From: JBBSTY01 sp038235385
GTDB lineage: Bacteria; Actinomycetota; Acidimicrobiia; Acidimicrobiales; Acidimicrobilacustridaceae
DNA length: 18,484 nt
Reading direction: 5' to 3'
NCBI GenBank assembly: GCA_038235385.1
Contig: JBBSTY010000082.1
Span: 1-18,484, forward strand
Shown here: piece by piece, positions 1-5,822 of the stretch
Layout: every line of letters begins with the position of its first letter
Position numbering within the stretch: the stretch's first letter is position 1
Notes under the pieces: generated by a model
Databases searched by the model: none
The model's input: only the letters and a program-made list of their open reading frames with translations
What the model was told of the DNA's origin: nothing
Made by a program: the position numbers and the translations under genes

Positions 1-1408
1 CCGAGAAGCCGCCGTACCCCGTGAGCACGCAGGGGGTGGTGGGCGTCGGGCGGGTGTGCTCGTCGCGGATGACGAACATCGAGATCTCGGTCCCGTCGGT
101 CGACGGGTAGCGCACCTGCTCGACGACGTAGGTGCCCGTGGGACCGAGTCGGCCACCGTCGTGCTGGCGCAGCCGGCTCCAGTCGCGGACGCCGTCGGCG
201 GTCCAGCGCAGCATCGTGGGCGGCCGGGCGAAGGACGTGAACGAGAAGAACGCCTCGTCCCGATCGAGGCTGCCCTCCAACCCGGCGAGCGAACCGAGCT
301 CGGGGAGCGGGACCTCCGCGAGGTGCACGCCCCGGTGATCGTGACGGTCGAGCCGGGCGACCGCGGCCGACGAGCTGAGCACCAACAGCGAGGACGACGT
401 CGGGACGAACGCGTCGATCACCCGGTCGGATTCGGCGACGATGGTCTGCCAGTGATCGTGCCAGGCGGTCGTCAGGGGGGCGGCGACGATGCGCCCGCGG
501 TCGGCGCCGAAGGTGGTGAGACCTACCACGGCATCGCCCACGACCACGAAGCTCGACACCGCGTCGACACCTTCGATCATGGTGATGCGGGCGCCCGACC
601 GACGATCGATCAGGAGCACGTCGACCCGGCTCCACCCGAGGGAGAGGTGCAGCATGAGCCACCGCCCGTCGGGGGAGAGGCTGAGGTTGGTCCACGCGGT
701 CTTGTCGGGCAGATCGCCGAACACCAGGTCGTCGCGGCGCCAGTCCTCGCCCATCCGGTGCCAGTAGGCCTTGCGCCAGTACCCCTGGTCCTCGGGTGGC
801 AGCGTGGACGGGTCGGGGTAGCGCGTGTAGGCGAAGCCCGAGTTGTCGGGCATCCACGCGATCGAGCATGCCCGGGTGTGGGGGATGGTGTCGCGCCGGT
901 GCTCGCCGGTCTCGACGTCGAGGACCCGCAAGGTGCTGCGCTCGTCGCCGCCCGTGGACACGCCGTAGGCAACGAGGGACCCGTCCGGACTCGGCCGGAA
1001 CCAGTCGATCGCGGCGGTGGGATCGCCGGTCGCTCGATGGGGGTCGACGATGGTGCGCGCCGGACCCGCTTCGGTGGCGGACCGGACGACGAGCACGCTC
1101 TGGTCGTGCGTGCCCCACCGTTCGAGCGAGAACACCCGGCCGCCCCCGACCGCGCACGCGACCGACGAGCCGGCACTCAGCAGCGAGGCCAGGCGGCCGC
1201 GCAGCTCCGCACGGGCGGGGAGTGCGTCGAGCACCGACGCGGTGCGCTCGTTCTGCGCGTCGATCCACTCGCGCGTCAGCGGCGAGTCGGGGTCCTCGAG
1301 GATCCGAAAGGGATCGGCCACGGGCACACCGTGGATCATCTCGGTGCGCGGTTCGTGACGGATCACCGGCGCAGGTGGGATCGAGGGACCGTCCTCGGGA
1401 ACGCTCAT
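1..1408 (-). CDS. Prolyl oligopeptidase family (S9) serine peptidase, N-terminal part
   Basis: Translating the minus strand from the ATG at 1408 gives about 469 uninterrupted codons that run off the left edge. The N-terminus carries the S9A signature HGVPVADPFRILEDPDSP (about residues 26-43). Beta-propeller-like repeats follow, with Asp/Gly turns such as FRPSPDGSLVAYGVS and LSLSPDGRWLMLHLS. The last visible residues, VLTGYGGF, match the entry to the alpha/beta-hydrolase domain. Family knowledge: these enzymes cleave short peptides after proline or related residues, and the propeller gates the active site. The Ser-Asp-His triad would lie beyond the window, so catalytic competence cannot be judged. 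No in-frame ATG, GTG or TTG lies between the upstream stop at 1475-1477 and the chosen start, which supports it. The gene lies 66 nt downstream of the bL37 gene on the same strand. I see no signal peptide, so a cytoplasmic enzyme is likely. Prolyl oligopeptidase versus oligopeptidase B cannot be settled from this half. Confidence 0.88.
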   Translation of the reverse strand, partial: MSVPEDGPSIPPAPVIRHEPRTEMIHGVPVADPFRILEDPDSPLTREWIDAQNERTASVLDALPARAELRGRLASLLSAGSSVACAVGGGRVFSLERWGTHDQSVLVVRSATEAGPARTIVDPHRATGDPTAAIDWFRPSPDGSLVAYGVSTGGDERSTLRVLDVETGEHRRDTIPHTRACSIAWMPDNSGFAYTRYPDPSTLPPEDQGYWRKAYWHRMGEDWRRDDLVFGDLPDKTAWTNLSLSPDGRWLMLHLSLGWSRVDVLLIDRRSGARITMIEGVDAVSSFVVVGDAVVGLTTFGADRGRIVAAPLTTAWHDHWQTIVAESDRVIDAFVPTSSSLLVLSSSAAVARLDRHDHRGVHLAEVPLPELGSLAGLEGSLDRDEAFFSFTSFARPPTMLRWTADGVRDWSRLRQHDGGRLGPTGTYVVEQVRYPSTDGTEISMFVIRDEHTRPTPTTPCVLTGYGGFS

Positions 1409-1474
1409 CTGCGCCGTGCGGTCAGATCGTCCACCGGGGCGACGAGGCCCACGGAGCGGACGATGCGGGTCGGG

Positions 1475-1558
1475 TCAGCGCCCGGCGTTGGGCTTGGTGC
1501 CGTGGTTCGCCGGCTTGCGCCGGGCGTTGGTCTTGCGCTTCGAGGTCTTCTTCGACAT
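1475..1558 (-). CDS. Large ribosomal subunit protein bL37 (27 aa, actinobacterial)
   Basis: This 27-codon minus-strand gene runs from the ATG at 1558 to the TGA at 1475-1477. The peptide begins MSKKTSKRKTNARR and ends KPANHGTKPNAGR. It is very basic with no acidic residue. The ANHGxxPNA block matches, from memory, the mycobacterial ribosomal protein bL37, a peptide of about 24 residues found in the M. smegmatis 50S structure. In the family it is a structural peptide of the large subunit buried in rRNA. The frame stays open upstream (antisense shadow of the PHP gene frame), so an automatic caller could fuse or miss it. The ATG is preferred because homologues start M-(A/S)-K and because a TACCGT hexamer ends 6 nt upstream, as expected for a leaderless transcript. 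An in-frame GTG seven codons upstream is the alternative start. It is 89 nt downstream of the PHP gene. Confidence 0.82.
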   Translation of the reverse strand: MSKKTSKRKTNARRKPANHGTKPNAGR

Positions 1559-1564
1559 GCCGCC

Positions 1565-1570
1565 ACGGTA
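1565..1570 (-). promoter_or_regulatory. Candidate -10 element (TACCGT) of the bL37 gene
   Basis: Read on the minus strand, TACCGT lies at 1570-1565 and is followed by GGCGGC and then the ATG at 1558. A 6-nt gap puts the transcription start at or next to the A of the ATG, giving a leaderless mRNA. There is no purine-rich ribosome binding site before the ATG, consistent with this. No clear -35 is visible. The assignment rests on the same arrangement recurring at other genes in the window. Confidence 0.4.
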
Positions 1571-1647
1571 CCGGTTCACCCCCCACCACACGAAATTGCG
1601 GTGCTCCGCGCCGCATAGGCGGCTGAGCGCCGCACGTTCGTGAGGGG

Positions 1648-2778
1648 TCAGGACGTGGGGTGGCGGGACGCCCACTCGAGGAGGGTGTCGGCATCCCAGG
1701 TGTTGACGATGCGGTCGAGATCGATCTCGTGGCGCGCCGCCTTCTCGCAGCCGAAGGCCTGCCACTCGAGCTGGCCGGGGGCGTGGGCGTCGGTGTCGAT
1801 CGAGATCTTGCAGTCCCACTCGAGGGCGAGCTCGAGCAGCTCGTCGGGTGGGTCCTGACGCTCCGGGCGGCAGTTGATCTCGACCGCCTTGTCGAACCTC
1901 GCGCAGGCGGCGAAAACCACCTCGGCGTCGAAGGCGGACGAGGCCCGCTTCGGTGACGCGTCGCGCTCGGAGTCGTGGACGACGGCGTCGGGTCCGGCGG
2001 GGTCGTCCCCGGCGAGCACCCGAGCAATCTGGGCGGACGAGACCTTGCGCCCGGTGCAGTGGCCGAGGATGTCCGTGTGGGGGCTGGCGATGGCCAGGAC
2101 CATGCGCCGGGTCATCTCGTCGGCCGGCATCTTGAGCTTCGAGTGCACGCTCGCGACGACGATGTCGAGCCGCTCGAGGAGGTCGGGATCCATGTCGAGG
2201 GCGCCGTCGGTGAGGATGTCGACCTCCATGCCCGTGAGGATCCGGAACGGGGCGAGCTGATCGTTGAGCGCTTCGATGGTGTCGAGCTGCTCGGTCAGGC
2301 GGTTGCGGTCGAGGCCGTGGGCCACCGTGAGTCGAGGCGAGTGGTCGGTGAGCACCACGTACTCGTGGCCGAGGGCCTGTGCCGTGCGGGCCATGACCTC
2401 GATCGGTGCTCCGCCGTCGGACCACTCGGAGTGCAGGTGGCAGTCGCCCTTGAGGGCGTCACGGTAGGCGGAGGCCGCGGGCGACATCGGCACGTCGGAC
2501 GCCTCCTCGAGCTTGCGGAGGTACTCGGGGAGCTTGCCGTCGAGCGCCTCGGCGATCACCGACCCGGTGCTCGCACCGATGCCGGGGAGGTCGCCGAGCG
2601 TGCCGTCGGCGTGCTTGGCGGCCACCACATCGGGCCCCAACGACTCGATGGTGCGGGTGGCGTTGGCAAAGGCGAGGGCCTTGCGGGAGGGGGCGAGGGT
2701 GCGATCGAGCAGGTAGGCCACGCGCCGGAGCGCAGCCGTCGGCTCCATGGGGGCGGCGAGCGGTCGGGTGAGGTCCAC
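1648..2778 (-). CDS. PHP-domain metal-dependent phosphoesterase, PolX-like without polymerase domain
   Basis: The product is 376 aa from a GTG at 2778. Residues about 12-95 resemble the helical N-terminus of family X polymerases, including a helix-hairpin-helix-like stretch LGDLPGIGASTGSVIAEAL. Residues about 108-372 form a PHP domain: DCHLHSEWSDG (112-122), LTDHS (143-147), GMEVDIL (183-189), VASVHSKL (208-215), LGHCTGR (238-244) and SIDTDAHAP (326-334) supply the His/Asp/Glu metal ligands. Bacterial PolX proteins carry a nucleotidyltransferase palm between these parts; here it is missing. Family knowledge suggests a di- or trinuclear metal phosphoesterase, possibly a 3'-5' exonuclease or histidinol-phosphatase-like enzyme; the substrate is not predictable. 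An unusual Asp/Ser-rich insert occupies residues about 258-283. The start could also be the ATG at 2748. GTG is preferred because a TACCCT hexamer ends 6 nt before it. It is divergent from ychF. Confidence 0.85.
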   Translation of the reverse strand: MDLTRPLAAPMEPTAALRRVAYLLDRTLAPSRKALAFANATRTIESLGPDVVAAKHADGTLGDLPGIGASTGSVIAEALDGKLPEYLRKLEEASDVPMSPAASAYRDALKGDCHLHSEWSDGGAPIEVMARTAQALGHEYVVLTDHSPRLTVAHGLDRNRLTEQLDTIEALNDQLAPFRILTGMEVDILTDGALDMDPDLLERLDIVVASVHSKLKMPADEMTRRMVLAIASPHTDILGHCTGRKVSSAQIARVLAGDDPAGPDAVVHDSERDASPKRASSAFDAEVVFAACARFDKAVEINCRPERQDPPDELLELALEWDCKISIDTDAHAPGQLEWQAFGCEKAARHEIDLDRIVNTWDADTLLEWASRHPTS

Positions 2779-2784
2779 CCGGCC

Positions 2785-2790
2785 AGGGTA
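2785..2790 (-). promoter_or_regulatory. Candidate -10 element (TACCCT) of the PHP gene
   Basis: On the minus strand TACCCT occupies 2790-2785, followed by GGCCGG and the GTG at 2778. The 6-nt gap predicts a leaderless transcript. Together with the ychF -10 candidate it makes the 76-bp gap 2779-2854 a divergent promoter region. Confidence 0.4.
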
Positions 2791-2840
2791 ATGGTGGCCC
2801 ACCGCCGTGGGACCGTTCCGGGTGGCTGGGGTGGGGCCGG

Positions 2841-2846
2841 TAGCCT
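2841..2846 (+). promoter_or_regulatory. Candidate -10 element (TAGCCT) of ychF
   Basis: TAGCCT is followed by eight bases (GAGCGGCG) and the ATG of ychF at 2855. No good Shine-Dalgarno sequence is present, so transcription probably starts at or within a base or two of the ATG. A weak -35-like TTCCGG lies at 2816-2821 with a long 19-nt spacer. Confidence 0.45.
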
Positions 2847-2854
2847 GAGCGGCG

Positions 2855-3931
2855 ATGGAACGCTTCGGGTTCGTCGGGCTCCCCAATGCCGGCAAGTCAT
2901 CGCTGTACAACGCGCTGTCGGGAGGGAGTGCCCTCGCCGCCCCGTACGCCTTCGCCACCAAGGACCCGAACGTCGGGGTCTCCAAGGTGTTCGACGACCG
3001 CCTCGATCGCCTGGCGGCGATGAGCAACTCGAAGAACGTGGTGCCGGCGAGCGTCGAGTTCCTCGACATCGGTGGTCTGGTGGAGGGAGCGAGCACCGGC
3101 GAGGGTCTCGGCAACAAGTTCCTCGCCAACATCCGCGAGGTCGACGCGATCGTCTTCGTCCTCCGAGCCTTCGTCGACGACGACGTCACCGGTCCGTCCG
3201 ACCCGCTCGAGCACCTCCGGGTGGTCGAGATCGAGCTGGCGCTGGCCGACCTCGAGTCGGTCGAGAAGCAGCTGGACAAGCGGCGCAAGGCCGCCAAGCA
3301 GGACCGCACGATCGCCGACGAGGTCGAGGCGCTCGGTCGGGCCCATGCGGTCCTCGCCGAGGGCACGCCGATCTATCGCAGCTCGCTCTCGGCCGACGAC
3401 CGGACGCTCCTGACCTCCTACTTCCTCCTCACCAACAAGCCGATCCTGGCCGTCGTGAACGTGGCCGAGGGCGATCTCGACGATGTCGAGGCCATCGTCG
3501 CGCCGGTCGTCGAGGAGTTCGGTGGCCACGGCGAGGTCATCGGGATGTGCGTGCAGCTCGAAGCCGAAGCGGCCCAGCTCGACGCCGATGGTCGTGCCGA
3601 GATGCTCGAGGCGCTCGGGCTCGGCGACGGCGCGCTGCCCCGGTTCCTGCGCGCCGCGTACCACCTGCTCGGTCTCCGGACCTTCTTCACGACGGGCGAG
3701 AAGGAATCACGAGCGTGGACCTTCAAGGCGGGCTGGAAGGCTCCTGCGTGCGCAGGCGTGATCCACACGGACTTCGAGCGCGGCTTCATCCGCGCCGAGA
3801 CCATCCAGTGGGACGAGCTGCTCGATCTCGGGTCGTGGTCCAAGGCTCGGGATGCGGGGATGCTACGGGTCGAGGGCAAGGACTACGTCGTCTCCGACGG
3901 CGACGTGATGGAGTTCCGCTTCAACGTGTAG
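2855..3931 (+). CDS. ychF: Redox-regulated ribosome-binding ATPase YchF/OLA1
   Basis: The product is 358 aa, close to the usual family length of about 360. The P-loop GLPNAGKSS is at residues 8-16, the switch II region is FLDIGGLVEGAS, and a TNKPILAVVNVAE segment corresponds to the altered G4 region typical of this Obg-related family, which prefers ATP to GTP. A central coiled-coil-like helical region follows (LADLESVEKQLDKRRKAAKQ). The C-terminal TGS domain starts near LRTFFTTGEKE and ends VSDGDVMEFRFNV, a typical YchF terminus. Family knowledge: it is a cytosolic protein that binds ribosomal subunits and is linked to stress and redox responses and to leaderless mRNA translation in E. coli. 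That link is interesting beside so many apparently leaderless genes here, though the connection is my inference. It is transcribed alone from the divergent region. Confidence 0.97.
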   Translation: MERFGFVGLPNAGKSSLYNALSGGSALAAPYAFATKDPNVGVSKVFDDRLDRLAAMSNSKNVVPASVEFLDIGGLVEGASTGEGLGNKFLANIREVDAIVFVLRAFVDDDVTGPSDPLEHLRVVEIELALADLESVEKQLDKRRKAAKQDRTIADEVEALGRAHAVLAEGTPIYRSSLSADDRTLLTSYFLLTNKPILAVVNVAEGDLDDVEAIVAPVVEEFGGHGEVIGMCVQLEAEAAQLDADGRAEMLEALGLGDGALPRFLRAAYHLLGLRTFFTTGEKESRAWTFKAGWKAPACAGVIHTDFERGFIRAETIQWDELLDLGSWSKARDAGMLRVEGKDYVVSDGDVMEFRFNV

Positions 3932-3959
3932 GACGACGACGAACATCGAGATGAACAGC

Positions 3960-3988
3960 ACCGGTGGCCTCGGTTGTGCCTGACCGGT
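3960..3988 (+). terminator. Possible hairpin after ychF
   Basis: ACCGGT at 3960-3965 can pair with ACCGGT at 3983-3988, extended by GGC (3966-3968) with GCC (3978-3980) across a two-base bulge. It falls 29 nt after the ychF stop and before the DUF192 gene. There is no T tract, so it could be a weak actinobacterial-type terminator or chance in GC-rich DNA. Confidence 0.22.
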
Positions 3989-4007
3989 CGGGAGGGATGC
4001 GCACGAG

Positions 4008-4457
4008 ATGCCGTGGTTGGTGCGTGATGGCAAGGTGCTGGCGACGCTCGAAGTGGCGACCTCGATGCGGGATCGAACACGTGGCCTCCTCGGACGCGAC
4101 GGCCTCGACGGCGCCCTCCTCCTGCGACCGGCGAAGTCGGTGCACACGTTTCGGATGCGGTTCGCGATCGACGTCGCCTTCTGCGACCGCGACCTGCGCG
4201 TCGTGAAGGTGCGCACCCTGGTGCGCAACCGCGCCACGTTGCCGGTCATCAAGGCGCACTCGGTGATCGAGAGCGAGGCCGGAACCATGGAGCGGTGGGG
4301 TGTTCGCGTCGGCGACCAGTTCGACATACGTGGACTCGACGAGTCGGGTGAGCCCGACCACGTGATCGACGTTCGCTCGGATGCACCCGGTCGACGAATC
4401 CGGGGAGTCTCGCCGATCCCACCGGTGGATCTCGCCCCCGGCGGCGACGGCGGATGA
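4008..4457 (+). CDS. DUF192 family protein
   Basis: The product is 149 aa. Residues about 8-110 match the DUF192 pattern: RTRGLLGRDGL, then LLLRPAKSVHTFRMRFAIDVAFCDRDLRVVKV (split here as LLLRPAKSVHTF and MRFAIDVAFCDRDLRVVKV), then an ESEAGTMERWGVRVGDQF strand-turn region. The domain's function is unproven. Many homologues are secreted or membrane-anchored, but this one has no signal peptide and starts directly with the domain. The C-terminal 35 residues or so (after IRGLDESG) are a low-complexity tail ending PPVDLAPGGDGG that is not part of the domain. The start is supported by GGAGGG at 3991-3996. The stop overlaps the rsmI start by 4 nt (ATGA), suggesting translational coupling. Function remains unknown. 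Confidence 0.88.
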   Translation: MPWLVRDGKVLATLEVATSMRDRTRGLLGRDGLDGALLLRPAKSVHTFRMRFAIDVAFCDRDLRVVKVRTLVRNRATLPVIKAHSVIESEAGTMERWGVRVGDQFDIRGLDESGEPDHVIDVRSDAPGRRIRGVSPIPPVDLAPGGDGG

Positions 4458-5338
4458 CCGACGGAAAGGGCGGCGCGCTCGTCCTGGTCGGGACTCCGAT
4501 CGGGAACCTCGGTGATCTCGCGCCCCGAGCCGTGGCCGAGCTCGAACGAGCGGATGCGATCGCATGCGAGGACACGCGCCGGACCGGTCGGCTCCTGGAG
4601 CACGCCGGGGTCGCCCGCACCACGCTGCTCGTGGTCAACGAGCACACCGAGTCGGGTGCGGTTGGCGACATCCTCGCCCGTCTCGATCGTGGGGAGCGGG
4701 TGGTCGTGGTGTCCGACGCGGGCATGCCGGGGATCTCCGACCCGGGCGAACGGCTGGTGCGGGCGGCGTCGGATGCCGGGCACCGGGTCGAGGTCGTGCC
4801 CGGCCCGTGCGCCGCGATCACGGCGCTGGTCGCAAGTGGTCTCCCGACGGGCCGGTTCGTGTTCGAGGGCTTCCTGCCCCGCAAGGGTTCCGGACGAACG
4901 GAGCGCCTGCGGATGCTCTCGTCCGAACCTCGCACGATCGTGCTCTACGAAGCGCCCCACCGCGTCGTCCGGACCTTGACCGACCTCCGCTCGGCGTTCG
5001 GTCCCGAGCGATCGGTGGTGATCGCCCGCGAGCTCACGAAGTTGCACGAGGAGCTCTGGACGGGGTCGCTCGCCGATGCCGTGCTGTGGTCCGGAGCGAA
5101 TCCGCCACGAGGTGAGTTCGTGCTCGTCGTCGATGGAGCGCCCGCCCCGGCGGCGCCCACCGATCCCGAGATCGTCGCTGCGATCGCGTCGGCGCGCGGC
5201 GCCGGGCGCTCGACCCGCGACGCCGTGACCGAGGTTGCCGAAGCGCTCGGCGTGGCGCGGCGACGCGTGTACACGCTCGCCACGACCGGATCGACCGGAT
5301 CGACCGGATCGACCGGATCGACCGACCCCGGTTCCTAG
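4454..5338 (+). CDS. rsmI: 16S rRNA (cytidine(1402)-2'-O)-methyltransferase
   Basis: The product is 294 aa, the size expected for RsmI. It transfers a methyl group from SAM to the 2'-OH of C1402 in the 30S decoding centre. Diagnostic tetrapyrrole-methylase-fold motifs are LVGTPIGNLGDL (11-22), CEDTRRTGRLL, VVVSDAGMPGISDPGERLV, VVPGPCAAITALVASGLPT, FEGFLPRK, LYEAPHRV and ARELTKLHEELWTGSL. The start ATG overlaps the DUF192 stop by 4 nt. The C-terminus ends in four tandem Thr-Gly-Ser units (residues 278-289) from a 9-bp DNA repeat, beyond the enzyme fold. The stop codon TAG at 5336-5338 is also the first half of the -10 candidate of the next gene. M. tuberculosis has rsmI close to metG as well; here the 5349 ORF and a photolyase sit between them. 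Confidence 0.96.
   Translation: MTDGKGGALVLVGTPIGNLGDLAPRAVAELERADAIACEDTRRTGRLLEHAGVARTTLLVVNEHTESGAVGDILARLDRGERVVVVSDAGMPGISDPGERLVRAASDAGHRVEVVPGPCAAITALVASGLPTGRFVFEGFLPRKGSGRTERLRMLSSEPRTIVLYEAPHRVVRTLTDLRSAFGPERSVVIARELTKLHEELWTGSLADAVLWSGANPPRGEFVLVVDGAPAPAAPTDPEIVAAIASARGAGRSTRDAVTEVAEALGVARRRVYTLATTGSTGSTGSTGSTDPGS
5285..5320 (+). repeat. Four tandem 9-bp repeats at the 3' end of rsmI
   Basis: The unit ACCGGATCG occurs four times without mismatch at 5285-5293, 5294-5302, 5303-5311 and 5312-5320, followed by a partial ACCG. In the rsmI frame each unit encodes Thr-Gly-Ser. Unit number can change without a frameshift because nine is a multiple of three, so this is a potential length-variable microsatellite. 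Confidence 0.95.
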
Positions 5339-5341
5339 ACT
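5336..5341 (+). promoter_or_regulatory. Candidate -10 element (TAGACT) overlapping the rsmI stop codon
   Basis: TAGACT starts with the TAG stop of rsmI and is followed by seven bases (CGACGCG) and the ATG at 5349. The ATG has no convincing Shine-Dalgarno sequence, so a leaderless transcript starting at the ATG is plausible. It would drive the unknown ORF and the photolyase. Confidence 0.45.
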
Positions 5342-5348
5342 CGACGCG

Positions 5349-5822
5349 ATGATCGACGATCCTCAGCCGCCCCCCGACCGCGCCGACACCGGTGTGGACG
5401 CGTGGACGATCGAGGAGATCTACGACCTCGACACGGTGGCGCTGATCGACGAAGGGCCGCTGGGGCACTCCTCCCACGGTCCTCCGCTCGGCACCGGCGC
5501 CGCCCATGCCGTCAGCGGCGCTCGGCCGATCGACCCGACGTCGTCGGCCGACGATCCGATCGCCGACCCGGTGCACCTCTCCTCTTCCTCCGAGGGGACC
5601 GACGGGTGGGCTTCGAGCGTGCGATCCGGGGTGGCCGGACTCGCCCTCGCCGGCATGATGACGGGCGTCGGCGAGGTGCTCGACCCCGACCGGTTGCAGC
5701 CGGAGATGGTGGAGTTCTCGCCCGACACCCCCGATCCGTCGCTGCTCCCGGTGCAGTTCATCCACGTTCCCGGCGACCCTCGGGCCAGTCGCCTGATCAT
5801 CCGGCCGTGGTTGTTCCGATGA
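5349..5822 (+). CDS. Uncharacterised acidic protein coupled to photolyase gene
   Basis: The product is 157 aa, rich in Asp, Pro, Ser and Gly; I do not recognise a family. The N-terminal third is acidic (AWTIEEIYDLDTVALIDEG, residues 18-36). Residues 37-92 look disordered. A small-residue hydrophobic stretch SGVAGLALAGMMTGVGEVL (93-111) could be a buried or membrane-touching helix but is weak for a transmembrane segment. The C-terminus ends in a more ordered-looking VQFIHVPGDPRASRLIIRPWLFR (positions 135-157, split as VQFIHVPGDPRAS and RLIIRPWLFR). There is no signal peptide, Cys pair or obvious catalytic motif. The frame is open further upstream inside rsmI, but the ATG at 5349 follows a TAGACT -10 candidate by 7 nt. 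Its stop overlaps the photolyase ATG by 4 nt, so translation of the two is probably coupled. A role connected with DNA repair is only guilt by association. Confidence 0.75.
   Translation: MIDDPQPPPDRADTGVDAWTIEEIYDLDTVALIDEGPLGHSSHGPPLGTGAAHAVSGARPIDPTSSADDPIADPVHLSSSSEGTDGWASSVRSGVAGLALAGMMTGVGEVLDPDRLQPEMVEFSPDTPDPSLLPVQFIHVPGDPRASRLIIRPWLFR

Noticed and set aside
56..1618. A 520-codon plus-strand open frame over the S9 peptidase.
   Set aside because: The minus-strand translation has clear prolyl oligopeptidase motifs and the plus-strand one has none. It also covers the bL37 gene.
5281..5324. The tandem 9-bp repeats as a CRISPR-like array.
   Set aside because: The units are contiguous with no spacers, and they are in frame inside rsmI.
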